Source of the DNA: Tupaia tana
Taxonomy: Eukaryota; Chordata; Mammalia; Scandentia; Tupaiidae
Length of the DNA stretch: 64,000 nt
Reading direction: 5' to 3'
NCBI GenBank assembly: GCA_026018925.1
Contig: JAKSZU010000004.1
Coordinates: 39,451,233 to 39,515,232 of the forward strand
Made by a program: the position numbers and the translations under genes. The notes beneath the pieces were generated by a model that saw only the letters and a program-made list of their open reading frames with translations, was not told the DNA's origin and did no database searches. Shown here piece after piece: positions 22,298-34,402 of the stretch. Position 1 is the first letter of the stretch, and each line of letters opens with the position of its first letter.

Positions 22298-22560
22298 CCA
22301 GTTATCTATTTCTCTGAAAATAAAAACAAAAACAAAACATCTCAATACTTGGCAGCTTAAAGCACTTTATTGCTATTTTAACTCTAGATTTTCTGATTTT
22401 CTGGCTAGGAATTCATACAGAATGGCATGGGAACAGCTTGTTTCTGTCCCATGATGTCTAGTCCTCTGCAAAGATGAAGCAAATGGTAGAGGAATGGAAT
22501 AATGAGAGTTGGTCAGGGATATGTCTCTTTCTTATCTCCTCTCTTCCTTTTTATCACTTT
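22298..22560 (-). mobile_element. MLT1-type LTR relic, antisense
   Basis: 'agttatctatttctctgaaaa', 'ggcagcttaaagcactttattgc' and 'tggctaggaattcatacag' parallel the antisense start of an old MaLR LTR ('agttatctattgctgc...cttaaaacaac...gtcaggaatc'). Confidence 0.45.
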
Positions 22561-22763
22561 TCCCTTTCCTCTTCCTCTTTCTTTGTTCCTCTTACTCCCT
22601 CTCTTAACACACTCAAATCTCTCTATTTGACTAGCTTGGACTTTCATACACGGCTATATTAAAAAGAAAAAAGAAACAAACAAAAGAACTTAGTGGTTAA
22701 AACTCTTCCAGTTATGTTTTATAGACTTTCTCTCTTTTGAAAACATATATTAAAAATATTCCT

Positions 22764-23032
22764 GGGACCAGCAGTTTGCATAATGGCTATGTCGCTGGAC
22801 TCCCACGTAGTCGACCGCAGTTCGAGTCCCAGACCCGGTGGCTTAAACTCATGCCGGGCACGTGTGTGTACATGCCCAAGATCCCGAGAGGAGAATGGAG
22901 GAGAAGGATTATGGCGTGGCCATCCCCACTGGGGGGTGATTTCTTGCTTTCTCTCTCTCTGTCTCTCTCTGTCTGTCTGGCAAGCACATGCGCCCTATAG
23001 CAAAAACCTCTCCAAAAAAAAAAAAAAAAAAA
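22764..23032 (+). mobile_element. SINE A, full length
   Basis: From 'gggaccagcagtttgc' with intact A box and 'gttcgagtccc' B box to 'ccctatagcaaaaacctctcc' and a 19-nt A-tail. About 10% from the local consensus by eye. The duplicated target is not obvious. Confidence 0.92.
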
Positions 23033-23108
23033 CTCCTATAATTGCATTAATTCCAAAATTTGTGAAACATTTTATTCATTGTATGAAGTCTTAAAATATG
23101 GTTAGATG

Positions 23109-23335
23109 GGGGCTGGGCAGTAGCACCGTGGTAAAATGTGTAGCTCTGCAGGGCTGATCACATGGGGGGATTCTGAGTTTTCCTTCACAGACCTCCCTGA
23201 GTATGCCAGGTATGTGTGTGCTCAGGATTCAGGGCTGGCGGGGCTAGTGGTGGAGCACAGCCTCAAAACCGTATTGGGTGTGCTGTGTCTGTTTCGTTCA
23301 CTCATGGAATAAATAAATAAACTTTTAAAAGTATA
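23109..23335 (+). mobile_element. SINE C: third tRNA-like SINE, single copy here
   Basis: It starts 'gggggctgggcagtagcaccgtggt', with an A-box-like TAGCACCGTGG, a decayed B box near 'attctgagttttcc', then 'gtatgtgtgtgctcagg' and an AATAAATAAATAAAC tail. It differs from SINE A and B beyond the head. The ends are approximate. Confidence 0.5.
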
Positions 23336-23619
23336 TGTATAGTTAGGTAATTTGGAATATTATGATTACTTAAAAGGAATCCTTTCTTATGCACTGAGGT
23401 TGTAATGATTTGGAGAAATGACGTATTCTCAGCTTTTGCCGGGTCTTTTCTTTATGGCCATAGGTTATACGGAAGGAAAAAAATTAAGAAAGGACACTGA
23501 TTTCTTTTATAAAATATAAGCCATAGTTTATATCAAATTTGAATTTGATATAAATACTTTTCAGCAGATGCCTATAATTTATTTCCCAACAAATCTATGT
23601 CTTGTCTCCTTTAAACTTA

Positions 23620-24030
23620 TGTTTTAAAGGGATCATGGAGAGAAATAATTATATAAAATACAATGACAAACTGTTGGATGCTACAGCAGGTATAAGTTCT
23701 TTATCTGGTCTCTGGGATTAGGGGAAGGTTTTCTTTAGGAAGAGAAATTTGAAATAAGATCAGGAAAAAAAGAGGAGGAATGAAGCAGAAAAGAGCACCA
23801 GTGCAGATAGCAGGGCTTTTGGGGAAGGAAGAGAGGGGAGTGAAGGGAGAAGGGCATGTATTTCAGGAAAAACCTGAAGCACTAACAAATTCTTTGATGT
23901 GGGAGAGAACAAGATGGTGAAAGGATCTGGAACAAAGCCTTGTGACCACAGGACAAGGAGCTTGAAAAGAAAGCTTGCTATGAGGTTGGTTCACAGCCTT
24001 GCTTACGGGGTGTATTAAGGATTTGAGTCT
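23620..24030 (+). mobile_element. Old mammalian LINE relic (L1ME/L2-like)
   Basis: A purine-rich stretch with 'ggagagaaataattatataaaa', 'agcaccagtgcagatagcagggc' and 'gaacaagatggtgaaagga', in the order of the old 'accaagtgcaaaggccctgagg' repeat. Diverged. Confidence 0.4.
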
Positions 24031-25840
24031 CTCTACTTTAAAATCAACAAAGAATTAACAATTAAAAATTGCCTTCCAACTCCAGGCTCTAAGTTTATTG
24101 CTGTGCCTTCTCCCTTATTTCAGATTCCTGAGATAATGTCTTCTTCTGTTTTCCTATCTCTTATTTTGCATTAGGAAGAGATCAGGTGAAGGATTTTAGA
24201 TGCTGGAAGGTTTCTCTTTCAAATAGTCACTGTGTTAAGAGTTAGTTCAGAAAAGAGAAACAATTGTGTTTTTCTATAAGGAAGGGATTTAATGTAGGAA
24301 ATTAGGTGTTTGCAAAATTATTGGAAGGGCTATAAAGGATCAGAAGTCAGGCATTCTCCTACTGGACTTTTGATTTCAAAATCCAACTTCTGTAACTGCA
24401 AACTGGATATCAGGATGCTGCTTCTACTCCCACCCCATTCACAACCATCTCATACACATGGAACTGGTGACCAGGCACCAGAACAAGGAGTCCGGCCACC
24501 TTAAACACAGCTATCTATTGGAAGTTTTGGAAACTGGTCCCACTTTCTTTCCACCTCCCAAATCTTGAGTGAGTGAATTGGATCTTGCATAAATAACCCT
24601 ATTGCAGGAGAGCAGAGTTAAGTTGCTTTTCTAGTTTGTAGTCGCTGCAATATATAAAAGTCAGTGGGAATGGATGATGACAGCCAATAGATGATGTCCA
24701 GTACACTGATCAAACCTTTCCTGAGAGAGATGTTGACAAACAAGCCAGAGTTGAGAGGTGAGAGATGAACCACAGCAAATGCAAAATGATCTCTTGTAGC
24801 ATTTGATGGGTGTGATCTGAGGAAATAAAATTCAAAATTCCTGACGCTGTGTGGGCCATATGTACTTTTTTGGATGGATGCCTCCAACAGACAGCAGTTT
24901 GTTTTCTAATCTTGTTATAGGTAGTCAGATAGATATAAGCAGGAAGTCTCAAGACTACAACAGAAAGGGCATCTGATACATTACTCATCATTGTCAGGGG
25001 TTGCAGCCAGACCCCTGGCGCCAATAAGGGAAATGTTATCTTACTTTTTCCACCTATACTATCACTGGAAAACGTAACTTTCTTCCCCTCCTGCAGGAAC
25101 ACAAGCATACCTGGACATGCCCAGCTGTGTAACCAATTTTTAATCTTCCTTTGGAGGTGCTGAGCTGATGTGGATAGAGTTATCCCTATGCACCTGCTCA
25201 TACCTTCAAAGTTCACATTGGGCATGTGTACAACTTGCCCCTACCAGGCACTTGAGTTCTCTTTAGTAGGCAAAAAGTGTGCAAATGTAAAAAAACAAAC
25301 ACACACACACACACAACTCTCAAAAGTGAACAACAGAACTGACTACAATAACAGACCTGTAATCCTAAATATTCATGACAATATCCCACAGTAAAGGTAA
25401 CACCTAACCCCATTCCTGGTGCAGTTGCTGCTGGTGAGTTGCCCACTCAACCTTCTTTAGAGTGTACTGATTAAAACTTGATTTTTCATACTTTCCTCCT
25501 GGCTGTGACTTTATTTGTGACTTGGGACAGGTCTCTAATTTTAGAGATCTGGGCCCAAGAACCAAGCATCCCATCATAAGGTTTTCCTCTCTTATAACAA
25601 TCACGTGAAGAAGTTGAAAAGTATTATGAAGAATAAATATGGAAGTCAACGCATTGCATTCACAATTCACTAAAAGGTGAACATCCTGTGTAGGATTGTT
25701 TTACAGGTAAGTGTGTTATGTGTGACAGCTATTTGAAGTATAACTAGAGCTTTGATTCTTGACTCAGTGTGCATAATCATTATCCTTAAATAATAAATCT
25801 AATTGCCTTACCTGGTTTTAAGAAACAGTATAATTGTCTG
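24031..25840. other. Unique or unrecognised sequence, no supported gene
   Basis: It includes a 171-codon antisense frame (24710-25225) that starts at ATG but shows no domain, periodicity or signal I recognise. The part near 24270-24330 resembles an old antisense LTR. A CA microsatellite lies at 25299-25316. Confidence 0.5.
25299..25316. repeat. (CA)n microsatellite, short
   Basis: Nine CA units. Confidence 0.9.
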
Positions 25841-25844
25841 TACT

Positions 25845-25985
25845 GAATATATCAGAGTGGAGAAAACGTGGCGATTAGCATTAGAAAATGTGTGTTCTAA
25901 TTCTTCTCATTTCCTTGGAAAAGTCATAACCTCTTGGTTCCTCAGTTTCCTCATATGTAAAATTAAGATCTGCGGATTAATAAAT
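25845..25985 (+). mobile_element. MIR SINE, sense
   Basis: 'gattagcattagaaaatgtgtgttctaattc', 'ggaaaagtcataacctcttgg' and 'cctcagtttcctcatatgtaaaatt' match the MIR core, whose last phrase is especially well kept. Confidence 0.75.
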
Positions 25986-26023
25986 TTTTCAAGAGCCTTC
26001 TGTTCTAAAATTAGCTTTCAGTA

Positions 26024-26291
26024 TTGTGTGTGTGTGTGTGTGTTAAGTTTTTGCCATAGGGTGTGTGCACTTGCTGGAGAAAGACAAAGAGGCAGTGAGA
26101 GGGAAAGTTAGAAATCATACCTCTAGTAGGACAGCTATACCCCAGTCCCTTCTTCTCCATTCTCTTCCTGGAATTTGGGGCATGTACACACACATCCCCA
26201 GCATAATTTTCAATGTAATAGGTCAGGGATTCAAATGCTATCTGCCACCTGGGAGTCCAGTGCTTTAACCTCTAGGCCACTTGATGGCCCC
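26024..26291 (-). mobile_element. SINE A antisense, tail replaced by (GT)n
   Basis: Old copy: 'gtttttgccatagggtgtgtg', 'gaaatcatacctctagtagg', 'cttcttctccattctc', head end 'cacttgatggcccc'. Where the poly(T) should be there is (GT)10 at 26024-26042, so a dinucleotide array has taken over the tail. Confidence 0.82.
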
Positions 26292-27639
26292 ATTATTTTG
26301 AGTTTTTATAACTTGACTAACTTGGGTTGGAGGCGAGAAGAACAATATTGACTCTTCTACTTAGTTGGAAATCTAGAAATTGCTTAGAAACCTTGAACTA
26401 TTTTGGTCCTTTTGCATTAAATAAAACAAGCCTTGATGGGGCTGTTTTCTCTCCACATCTCACTATTTCTTTTCATCCCTGAAGTAAAAAACAATCAGTG
26501 CAATGTGCCTATTTTTCAAGAAAAATGTTTGCAGTCATGGAAACATCCTTTAAATCACCCTGCATGACCTTTCATAGTGAACAGAATGTCCAGCAATCGG
26601 CATCCTTAGCAGAGTCGTTTAAAAGCTGTCACTGGTAGTTTGCAAATACCATGGGAACAGTTGAAGACGAAGTTCTCATTCAAGGCAATGTTATCATTTT
26701 GACCTACAAGAGACTCCATCCATATCCATCCATTCAACTCTCTCTGAAGGCTCTTGTGTCACTACCAGACAAGAAAGATCCTCTCTGCAATGTGGGGCTT
26801 TCTTATTTGAAAAACCAATGTTAAAAAATCAAAATTTCATGTGATTTTATTCTTACCAATTTGCAATAGCTTGAGATGGATGCTGGATTTTCAGGGGCTG
26901 TTTTTTTTAAATATGAAGAACAAAGGCGTCCCAGGCTTTGCTGGAGGTACCAGCTGTGTTCCTACTATGAGGACTTGCATAACACAAATTTGTTCCATAA
27001 AAGAGAATGGAAAATTTGAATTCATATTGGGCATTTTCTGCTTCCATCCAGCTGCATAGTTATTCTTCTTTTTTTTTTTTTTTCGTTTTGCAAAGATATT
27101 TTACATATGCTGATGCTACTTCTATCCTAATTTGGCCATTAGGCCAATTTATTGCATGTTATCTCTCTGGAAAGAGTTCAATCTTTTTAGAATGAATATT
27201 CCAAGTGAGAAGCTGCCCCATAAATCCACCAGGCAAAAACATCAAGACTCTGACCATACCAAGCTTACCTTAAAAGAGAAAGAGAAAGATATGGGCCTAC
27301 ATGCTTACCAATATTTTTATCTCCTTTCAAAGAAATTAACTGGATATGTCTTTTTTCAACTTGGTATAGCACTGCTGACATGTGGAAGCACACGGGATTC
27401 AGGGACAGAAAGATTGAAAAGAGGGTGCTCTTATTAAAAGGGAAGTAAAAATGGAAGGAGAGAGCAGTAATCAGGGCTATAGTGACCAAGAGAGATTTTT
27501 GTAGCAAGATATGAAAGAAGACGTATAAACTTTCCTTTCATATCCTTCTAAGTCAATTTGTATTTAGCTTAGTAGTTCTGTCATTGTCCTAATTAATTCT
27601 CCTTTTCAGATATCCAAGGTAACATGGCATTACCAGCTT
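26292..27639. other. Unique intergenic DNA; start of SINE-free interval
   Basis: No repeats beyond a poly(T) at 27068-27083. The part at about 26470-26640 is balanced in composition and dense in factor-like motifs (see findings). No gene is supported. Confidence 0.5.
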
Positions 27640-28003
27640 TAGTTATATACTGCGTGTCTGTGTTCTCCCCACCCCTCAAATTCATATGTAAAAAGTCCAA
27701 CTCCCAATGTGACATCATGAGGGGCTTTTGGAAGATACTTAGGTCACAAGGGTAGGACCTTACAAGTGAGATTAGTGCCCGCATCAGAAAAGACTAGAGA
27801 GCGATCTCATTCTCTTTTTGTCATGTGTTCAAACTAAGAAAAGTCAGCTGTCTGCAAACTAGAAGGTCCTTACCAGCACCTGACCATGCTGATACCACAC
27901 TCTCTGCCTCCTGGCCTCCAGAACTATGAAGAATAAATTTCTGTTGTTGATGAGTCACCTATCCTAAGATATTCTGGTATAGCAGCCCAGACTGACTAAG
28001 ACA
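27640..28003 (+). mobile_element. MLT1-type MaLR solo LTR
   Basis: 'cccctcaaattcatatgtaaa', 'gacatcatgaggggcttttgg', 'tgagattagtgcccgcatcag', 'ctggcctccagaactatgaag', 'aataaatttctgttgttgatg', ending 'agactgactaagaca'. The whole LTR is present with no internal region next to it. Confidence 0.85.
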
Positions 28004-28084
28004 TTACCTTTAGAAAAGTTTCAAAAGTAACTTAGTAGAAGAGTAAAAGGGAAGCTGAAGGAATCTTATGGACCAATGTCCACT

Positions 28085-28435
28085 GAAAATATTCTTTGAA
28101 GACTTTGTTTATTGAGCCCATGCTCGTGTCATGTATTGTACCAAAAGCTTGGATGTAATGACAAAGTTATATCCTCATGAAACTCACACTTTAGTGGGTA
28201 AAGGAACAGGTTACTTCAGTAAAGTGAGACAAGTGTTGTCTTGGAAAGGGATATGCCAGGTGTTTGGGAATTAGAAATAGTTGGCTTAAACAGAAAGTAT
28301 AGGTGACATCTGTGCTGAGTATTCAAAGATATGGAGGCTTATCAAGAGGTCAAAAATATAACAAAATATGTTGTGGAGGCAGGGATAGAAATTCTGCTTG
28401 AAAATAGCATATCCAAAACATAGAGAAGCACATTA
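28085..28435 (+). mobile_element. Old mammalian LINE relic (L1ME/L2-like)
   Basis: 'ttgtttattgagcccatgctcg', 'cctcatgaaactcacactttagtggg' and 'ggtgacatctgtgctgag' follow the same order as the 'tttattgagtgcctac...gagcttacattctagt' repeat also seen at 35900, 38085 and 53575. Confidence 0.55.
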
Positions 28436-28459
28436 AAAAAAAAAAAAAAAAACTATTAG

Positions 28460-31400
28460 TGGTTTGGCATCATTGAATAACAGTTGAAGAGATAGTTGAA
28501 AAGTTATGAGATGAGTTATAGTATTAATAGATACACATCAGATCATTGGAATTTTTCCTCACCACTTAATTAGCTACATTGGTTCTTTTCTAAAGGCTTT
28601 CTTCTTCTTCCTCCACTTTATGTTCTCCTCAAAACGATCATTATGTTTTTAGAGCTACTCATATATAACTCTGATTTTCAGGTGGATCTTCAAAATCCTG
28701 GTTTACTAAAATGGATGCAGAAATGACAGATGCTCTTTAGGGTAAGGCAAAACGTCATGGTGGCAGGTTGTGAGGAGAGAAGGTAGGATGAAGGAAGAAG
28801 GTATTGGAAAACAGTGGCCCAGGAGCAGCCAAAAATGGCTCTTTATGAGAGAAGGGAAGTATTCCAGAGCTGCCTAAGATGGTTAACTAATAGGGAAACC
28901 AACTGAAATCTCCCCTTTTCTAATGGGAAAACAGTATTCTGGCACTGTAGAGACAGAATGGGAAAAAATAAGGTGAGGACTGCAGGTTAATAGATATGTG
29001 GAATAAAGCAGAATTTCATGCCTTCCCGGAATCAAGGTTGGGTATATGGGGAGAATTAGGGATGAGTAATGGATGAGACTTAAGAAAATGTTGAGGCTCA
29101 AAAAAATGTAAAGGGGAAAGGCTCAAAGTCGGCTCAATGTTCTGCGATGGAGTGAAGATTAGGAATCATCAGGGATGCCTGTTGCACTGATATCTTGATA
29201 ATAATGTGGCCATTGTGATTCAATAGAAAAATTACTCTCTCTGAACATTGTGACTAATGTTCTTCTTTGAGCTAAGAAGTATCTGTGCTGAGAAAGGAGG
29301 AAGGTGTTGTAATCAGGAAAGATTTTCTGTCTGGCATCTAAGTTTAATATATGTTCCTTTGTGGGAAAGAATTACATTAAATACCCCTACAAAGATTCTT
29401 TCACTCATATATCTGGCAAAGAAAAGAATTTAACATTTGTATTGGAATCATGGGAAACCAAAAACGAGTAGATATCAAATTTCTAGTCAGGTGATGCTAA
29501 GTATTTGCAGGTCAGGTGATTATTGTTCTAGTCAGGGAATTATCAGAACTCTCAACAACTAAATTCAATCTATCTAAAGAATATTAATAACTGTGCTCAG
29601 TAGCACTTCTATTAATTATATTTTCTAACATAAATTTACTTTAAGAGTGCTTACCTAATATTTTAGCCATTCCTAGGAGTGCTGGCAATTAATGGGATAG
29701 ATGGCTATCATTTTTTTCCTGAAAATAATTGAATAGAGAACTCATGAACAAGTTCATTGTTGAAAATGCTATATAATTTTATTTCAATTGTGAGCAAATA
29801 CACCATACTGGTATGGTTGTGAGCAGGGAAGCATTTTGTAAATGCAAGAAATAATGCAATAAGAGTTTAGAAAATTCATGTTTTAGCCATAATAGATTTA
29901 GCAGAGTTCCTGGGTAGTGTGGGTCAGTAATGGGAATTCTGAAGAGGAATTGGCACGAAGAATTATGAGTGGATAGCATGGAAAGCAGAATGCTGAGCAG
30001 CACTCCTCATAATTCAGCAAAGCAAGAGAATGTCTGAAGAGAGTGAAAGAAAGCTGGTCAAACTCTAAAATGAAATTGGCATGGTTGTGAGCAGATTGAA
30101 ACCCAAAGATAAATAAACAAAAGCCAGAAACCAATAGTCATTGTAGAGAATAGAACAAGAGGAAGGATAAGTTCAAATATATTACATTACCAATTCACTA
30201 TTATGATTCTAGCTTGATTTTAATGACTTTGAGGAAAACAGATGTGACAGAACTTTGTACCCCAAACTATTCATTCCTTTATGTAGCCTTCTTGGAGAGA
30301 ATTTTCAACTGTATCCACACTGAAGAGAACCAACTTTTGGCAGGTTCTCCATGGATACTCTAGGTTTTTCCATGGATAATATGGAGGCAGGGCAAAAGAT
30401 CTCTTGGCCATGAATGACCAGTTACATGTGCAGGGAGCCTGTGGCATGGAGGAATGGGACTAGGGAGAATGGGCACCTCCTTTGATTCTCACTGCAACCT
30501 GTCAATGACAAATGAGGACAGATGAACCAAGAACTTCCATTTAAAGTTTCATAGAGAACATAATGTGCAGCAATTCACATTTTGTCTATTTTTGAAATGT
30601 TATCCCATCACATATTTATAAGGAAGAAAAATATTTTAAACGTAGTAAACAGTGAAAATGTGACAGGCTGTTGAAGACATTACCAGGCTCATAGCAACAG
30701 CTCTTAAACATTAACACTGAAAATGCCTGGCCAGAAAATACTTCATCACCTGGAGGAGGGTTTTCAGCCAGGCATCTCCACCGGCACTTTGCTTTGATTA
30801 GGGTGCCTGCCAATAGATTTGATCAATGTTCTGCTTGCCTGGTGGAACCTCCTAAATTCTCATTTGCAGCTGTCACTTTTCAGGGACTTGCAAACTCTCA
30901 GATCATTAAAGTGGCATGCCACGTGACTCAGATTTGACAGACAATCGCTTACTAAAAATATCTGTCCTGATCAGTGCTGATGTTCTAAAAGGATATTTTC
31001 AGCTTCTTGTTCTCTCTCCCTCTCTGTGATGACACTGCACCCGGTGAGTTAAAAGCAGCAGAAGAAATAGCATTATTAAAGGCAGCAGGCTATTGCAGTA
31101 CACAGCCTACCAATGGGGATTTGGGTCAGAAGCAGGAACTCATGCAGTCCTGTGAAGGTCTAATGTCTGCTAATCTTTGTAGTCCATAGACCTGTCACTG
31201 CATACTTCCATGCTTCTCAGACAGCCATAACTCTTTTCTCCAAATGGCTTTTAATTAGTGCTGCTGTTGCCCTTGGTTGGATGGGTAGGTTTGATCTGAC
31301 TTTGTTCGAGGCCATTATAATCTCTCCTGGTTCATGCTCAATTGGTATGTCAGAGATTAGGGCCTTGCATGATTTCTCACATTGACAAGTAGTGATGGTT

Positions 31401-33290
31401 ATGGACCGGGAAGGCTAACTACATTGTTAGAAATAGATCTCAAGGTATCATCACAAGGTTAATCTAGGGTCTCTTCAACTCCTCTATTGTATATGAACTG
31501 AGTTTTTAAACAAGATAACAAACAGCAGGGTAGAAACTAACTGTATAAGCTGCCTTCTTTCGTGAATTCTCCCCGTGTGTATTGCCCACTCTGGGACCTG
31601 GAATTTTAACTGCAGTTGTCATTGGGATTTATCCCTTTTAGTGTCTACCTTTAACGATTCTTGAATGCTTTATAAATATTCTCGACATTTATGTTGAAAA
31701 ATACCTATTTCCAACTGAGTTCCACCTTAATAAAGACTCCCTACCTGAACAGAAATAAGTTGTTATTTATTCTTATTTCATATTTTCAAATATCCTTTCT
31801 TTATTCCAAATATAGAAGCACAAGGTTGCACTGTTTCAATATTTCACAGTCATTATGTACACGCTTTACTTGCTGACAGTTGGTTTTATCAAGTACTTTC
31901 TTGTAATTTAGCACAATGAAAATGTAATTGCCATTTTCTTCCTTCTGCCTGAAACTTCTCAATACCCTAGAACTGTATGGAATGATGAGCCTTTCCTATA
32001 GGCCAAGACCCAGTGGGTACCTGGATCTCTGAGACAGAGACAGATAATATGTAATCAGTAGGACCAGTCTCACAACATGGTTGGTATTGAATTGAAGATT
32101 AGTATTTAATTGGCTCACGAGGTCTATAGCTGTGTACAATCTCTTGAGTTACAGAACTCTACTTGTACTCCCTCTCTTTTGGTCCCTGTTTCAAGGGGCT
32201 ATTTTTATAGATTGGGTTTTTTGCTCAGCACTTCATATAAACTGCAACTCTGACTTCTGGAAAGCTCCCTTCTACTCCTTTTCTGTAGGATCTGTATTCT
32301 GGTTTCAGTTACTCTTTGACTCATGAGTATCTATCCACAAAGTTTGCAAATTCTACTCATAATATCATCTCATGAAATTAAGTTTCTCTTACTCTCTTCT
32401 GTCATTGATGAAGGCCCCACCATGCCTAGGTTTGTGAAACTGCTTTGTTCCTGGACATCTACAAGACATTTTCCTTCTAGTTCATACAATAATCTGTAGT
32501 GACAGAGACCATATCTAGTTCTAGAATCCTCTGCTTCCCATTGGCTAGTTCTACTAAGGTCTTAGGAAACTTCGTCTCTAAACCTTTTCTCCTCATAATC
32601 CATTACTCAGAGCACCAACAATACTAAGTTATGGGAAAAAAAGGAAGGATAATTTTGTAACATTCTGGACAGGCTTCTTAAAATTTCTGTAGGGCTGTAT
32701 TAAATCACAATATATTTTTGGTTGTTTAAGTTTTTAATTTAACTCCATGTAAGTAATCCAAGTATATGTTTAAAATATCAGTTAATACTCCAAGATTGTA
32801 AAAAAAAAAGCAGGAGCATTCTTCTCCAGCTTCACTCTCACCTGATTCTCAGTCCACAAGGATAATCACATTTAGCTATTTCTTTCGCTATTTAATACCA
32901 TCTTTCTAAAATAATGTATCTATTATTATTTCTTGGGATTTTCTTTCAGTTTTTGACATTATCTTTGCAGTTTGAACTTATGGACCATAAAGCTTAGCAT
33001 TCTCATTTCCCTCCAGTTGCCATATGCTCATACAAATTTTCTTCCCCTCTTTCTGAATACTTTTATATCATCATTTAGAGTGGATGAATATTTAGTTTGT
33101 TTATTATTCTGACTCTTGACTCTGTTTATAGTACACATGGGATGTACCTTCTGAATAGAAAAGGTATTTCTAATCTGCAATTTTATACATCACTTCTCCT
33201 CGGAATTATAAAATTCTCAGAGGCTTTCTTATCTTGATCTCTTTGATTATAGCAAGCCTTCTTCTAGGGCATCAAGGATAAAATTCTTGG
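28460..33290. other. Long repeat-poor unique interval, no gene
   Basis: 4.8 kb without any SINE A/B, MIR or LTR that I can recognise, the longest such stretch in the window. Open frames are short and featureless. The block at 30630-31390 is the best candidate for functional non-coding sequence. Confidence 0.55.
30630..31390. other. Candidate conserved non-coding block
   Basis: No repeat signature and no sustained open frame, but mixed composition with factor-site-like words: 'ttttaattagtg' (homeodomain), 'cacgtgac' (E-box), 'gctttgattag' (TCF/LEF-like) and 'ccacgtgactcag'. This is a composition-based guess; conservation was not measured. Confidence 0.25.
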
Positions 33291-33294
33291 CTGT

Positions 33295-33425
33295 TACAGG
33301 CATGGAGTTTGGAGTCAATGGCAACAGGGCCTGGGTTCTGATTTCACTACTTACTAAGTGTGTCATCCTGGGCACGTTCTTTAACCTCCCCAATGTTCTA
33401 CTTTCCTTGCCTATAAAATGGCCCC
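33295..33425 (+). mobile_element. MIR SINE, sense
   Basis: 'gcatggagtttggagtcaatggc', 'gggcctgggttctgatttcac', 'acttactaagtgtgtcatcctgggc' and 'tgcctataaaatggccc' track MIR closely. Confidence 0.8.
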
Positions 33426-33971
33426 ATGCCTTCTTCAACTGGTTTGTATTAAACTGAAACCATATCATTCATGTTGTTTTCAGCATAGTGCAGGGAAAAT
33501 GATCCATAAATGCATCTACGGTTATGGTGATGGTGTTGCAGCCCTTTCAATGGAATCAGCTGAAGGAATACTTCTAAAAAGTCCTCCTTCACTGATTTTG
33601 TTGTATACTTAGGTATTTGTTTTCCTGTGTTTCTACTTCACTAGTCCTTATCCCCATTACATTTTCTTCTGTATTCTAGTTTCATACTCAAAGCTCCTTG
33701 AGGGAAGACTACATTGCATTTCAGTGCCCCATTCAGTGTCTGTAAGGACATGAGTCTGACCAGTCATGAAGCTCAGGCATAAAAAAGAAGAGAAATGGTG
33801 AGGGAAAATGATGTGAATTACATGAACAAAAATATTGCTAAGCAGGGCCTTTCTATTCCCCCCCCGCCTCCGCAATCTCTCTTATGGCTCCTGGACATCA
33901 AGACCTAGAAGCAGGTTGAAAGTACCCTGAAACTGTCTATCTGGTGTTAGGAATTTTGTGAAAAAGAGGAT

Positions 33972-34402
33972 TGTAGGGAGCAGCCAAATCTGAGCTAAAT
34001 AATAATGACCTTTAAAGACAAGCAGAGCATCTCTCGTTTGGGCCAATGCTGCACAGCCTGCGGTAGTTAAGGAAACTATGTTCAGCCAGAGAAGACCAGG
34101 TGGGGCTTATTTAGACTGAGAGACCTAAGATTCTCCATAGCTGCTGTTGATAATAGAAGACACCCAGCTTTACTTTCCGCTTCACCCTTGCCCTATTGCC
34201 CTCTAAAAGAATAATCCTGAGAAAGGCTCAGGGCTGTGGTGTTCTTCATCAGAGAACTCCGCTCCATCGGATCCCCACTTTTTTGTATTTATGTGTCTCT
34301 GTGTCTGTGTATTTGTTCTTTCCAAAATCCACTATTGCTCTCACTCTGGGGTGGGGGGGGTCCTCCTCCCCGCCCCCCGCTTTTGCCTAGCAGGTCTTGG
34401 CA
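33972..34402 (+). mobile_element. Class II (IAP/ERVK-like) ERV solo LTR, 6-bp TSD
   Basis: It begins TGTAGGGAGCAGCC, ends TTGGCA, and is flanked by exact GAGGAT duplications (33966-33971 and 34403-34408); 6 bp is usual for class II ERVs. Inside, 'ggctgtggtgttcttcatcag' matches the R/U5 junction style of IAP-type LTRs, followed by 'cggatccccactttt' as in ERVK LTRs. A variant poly(A) signal (AATAAT) lies about 30 bp upstream. U5 holds G8 and C-rich runs. No gag, pol or env remains: it is a solo LTR left by LTR-LTR recombination. Confidence 0.8.
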
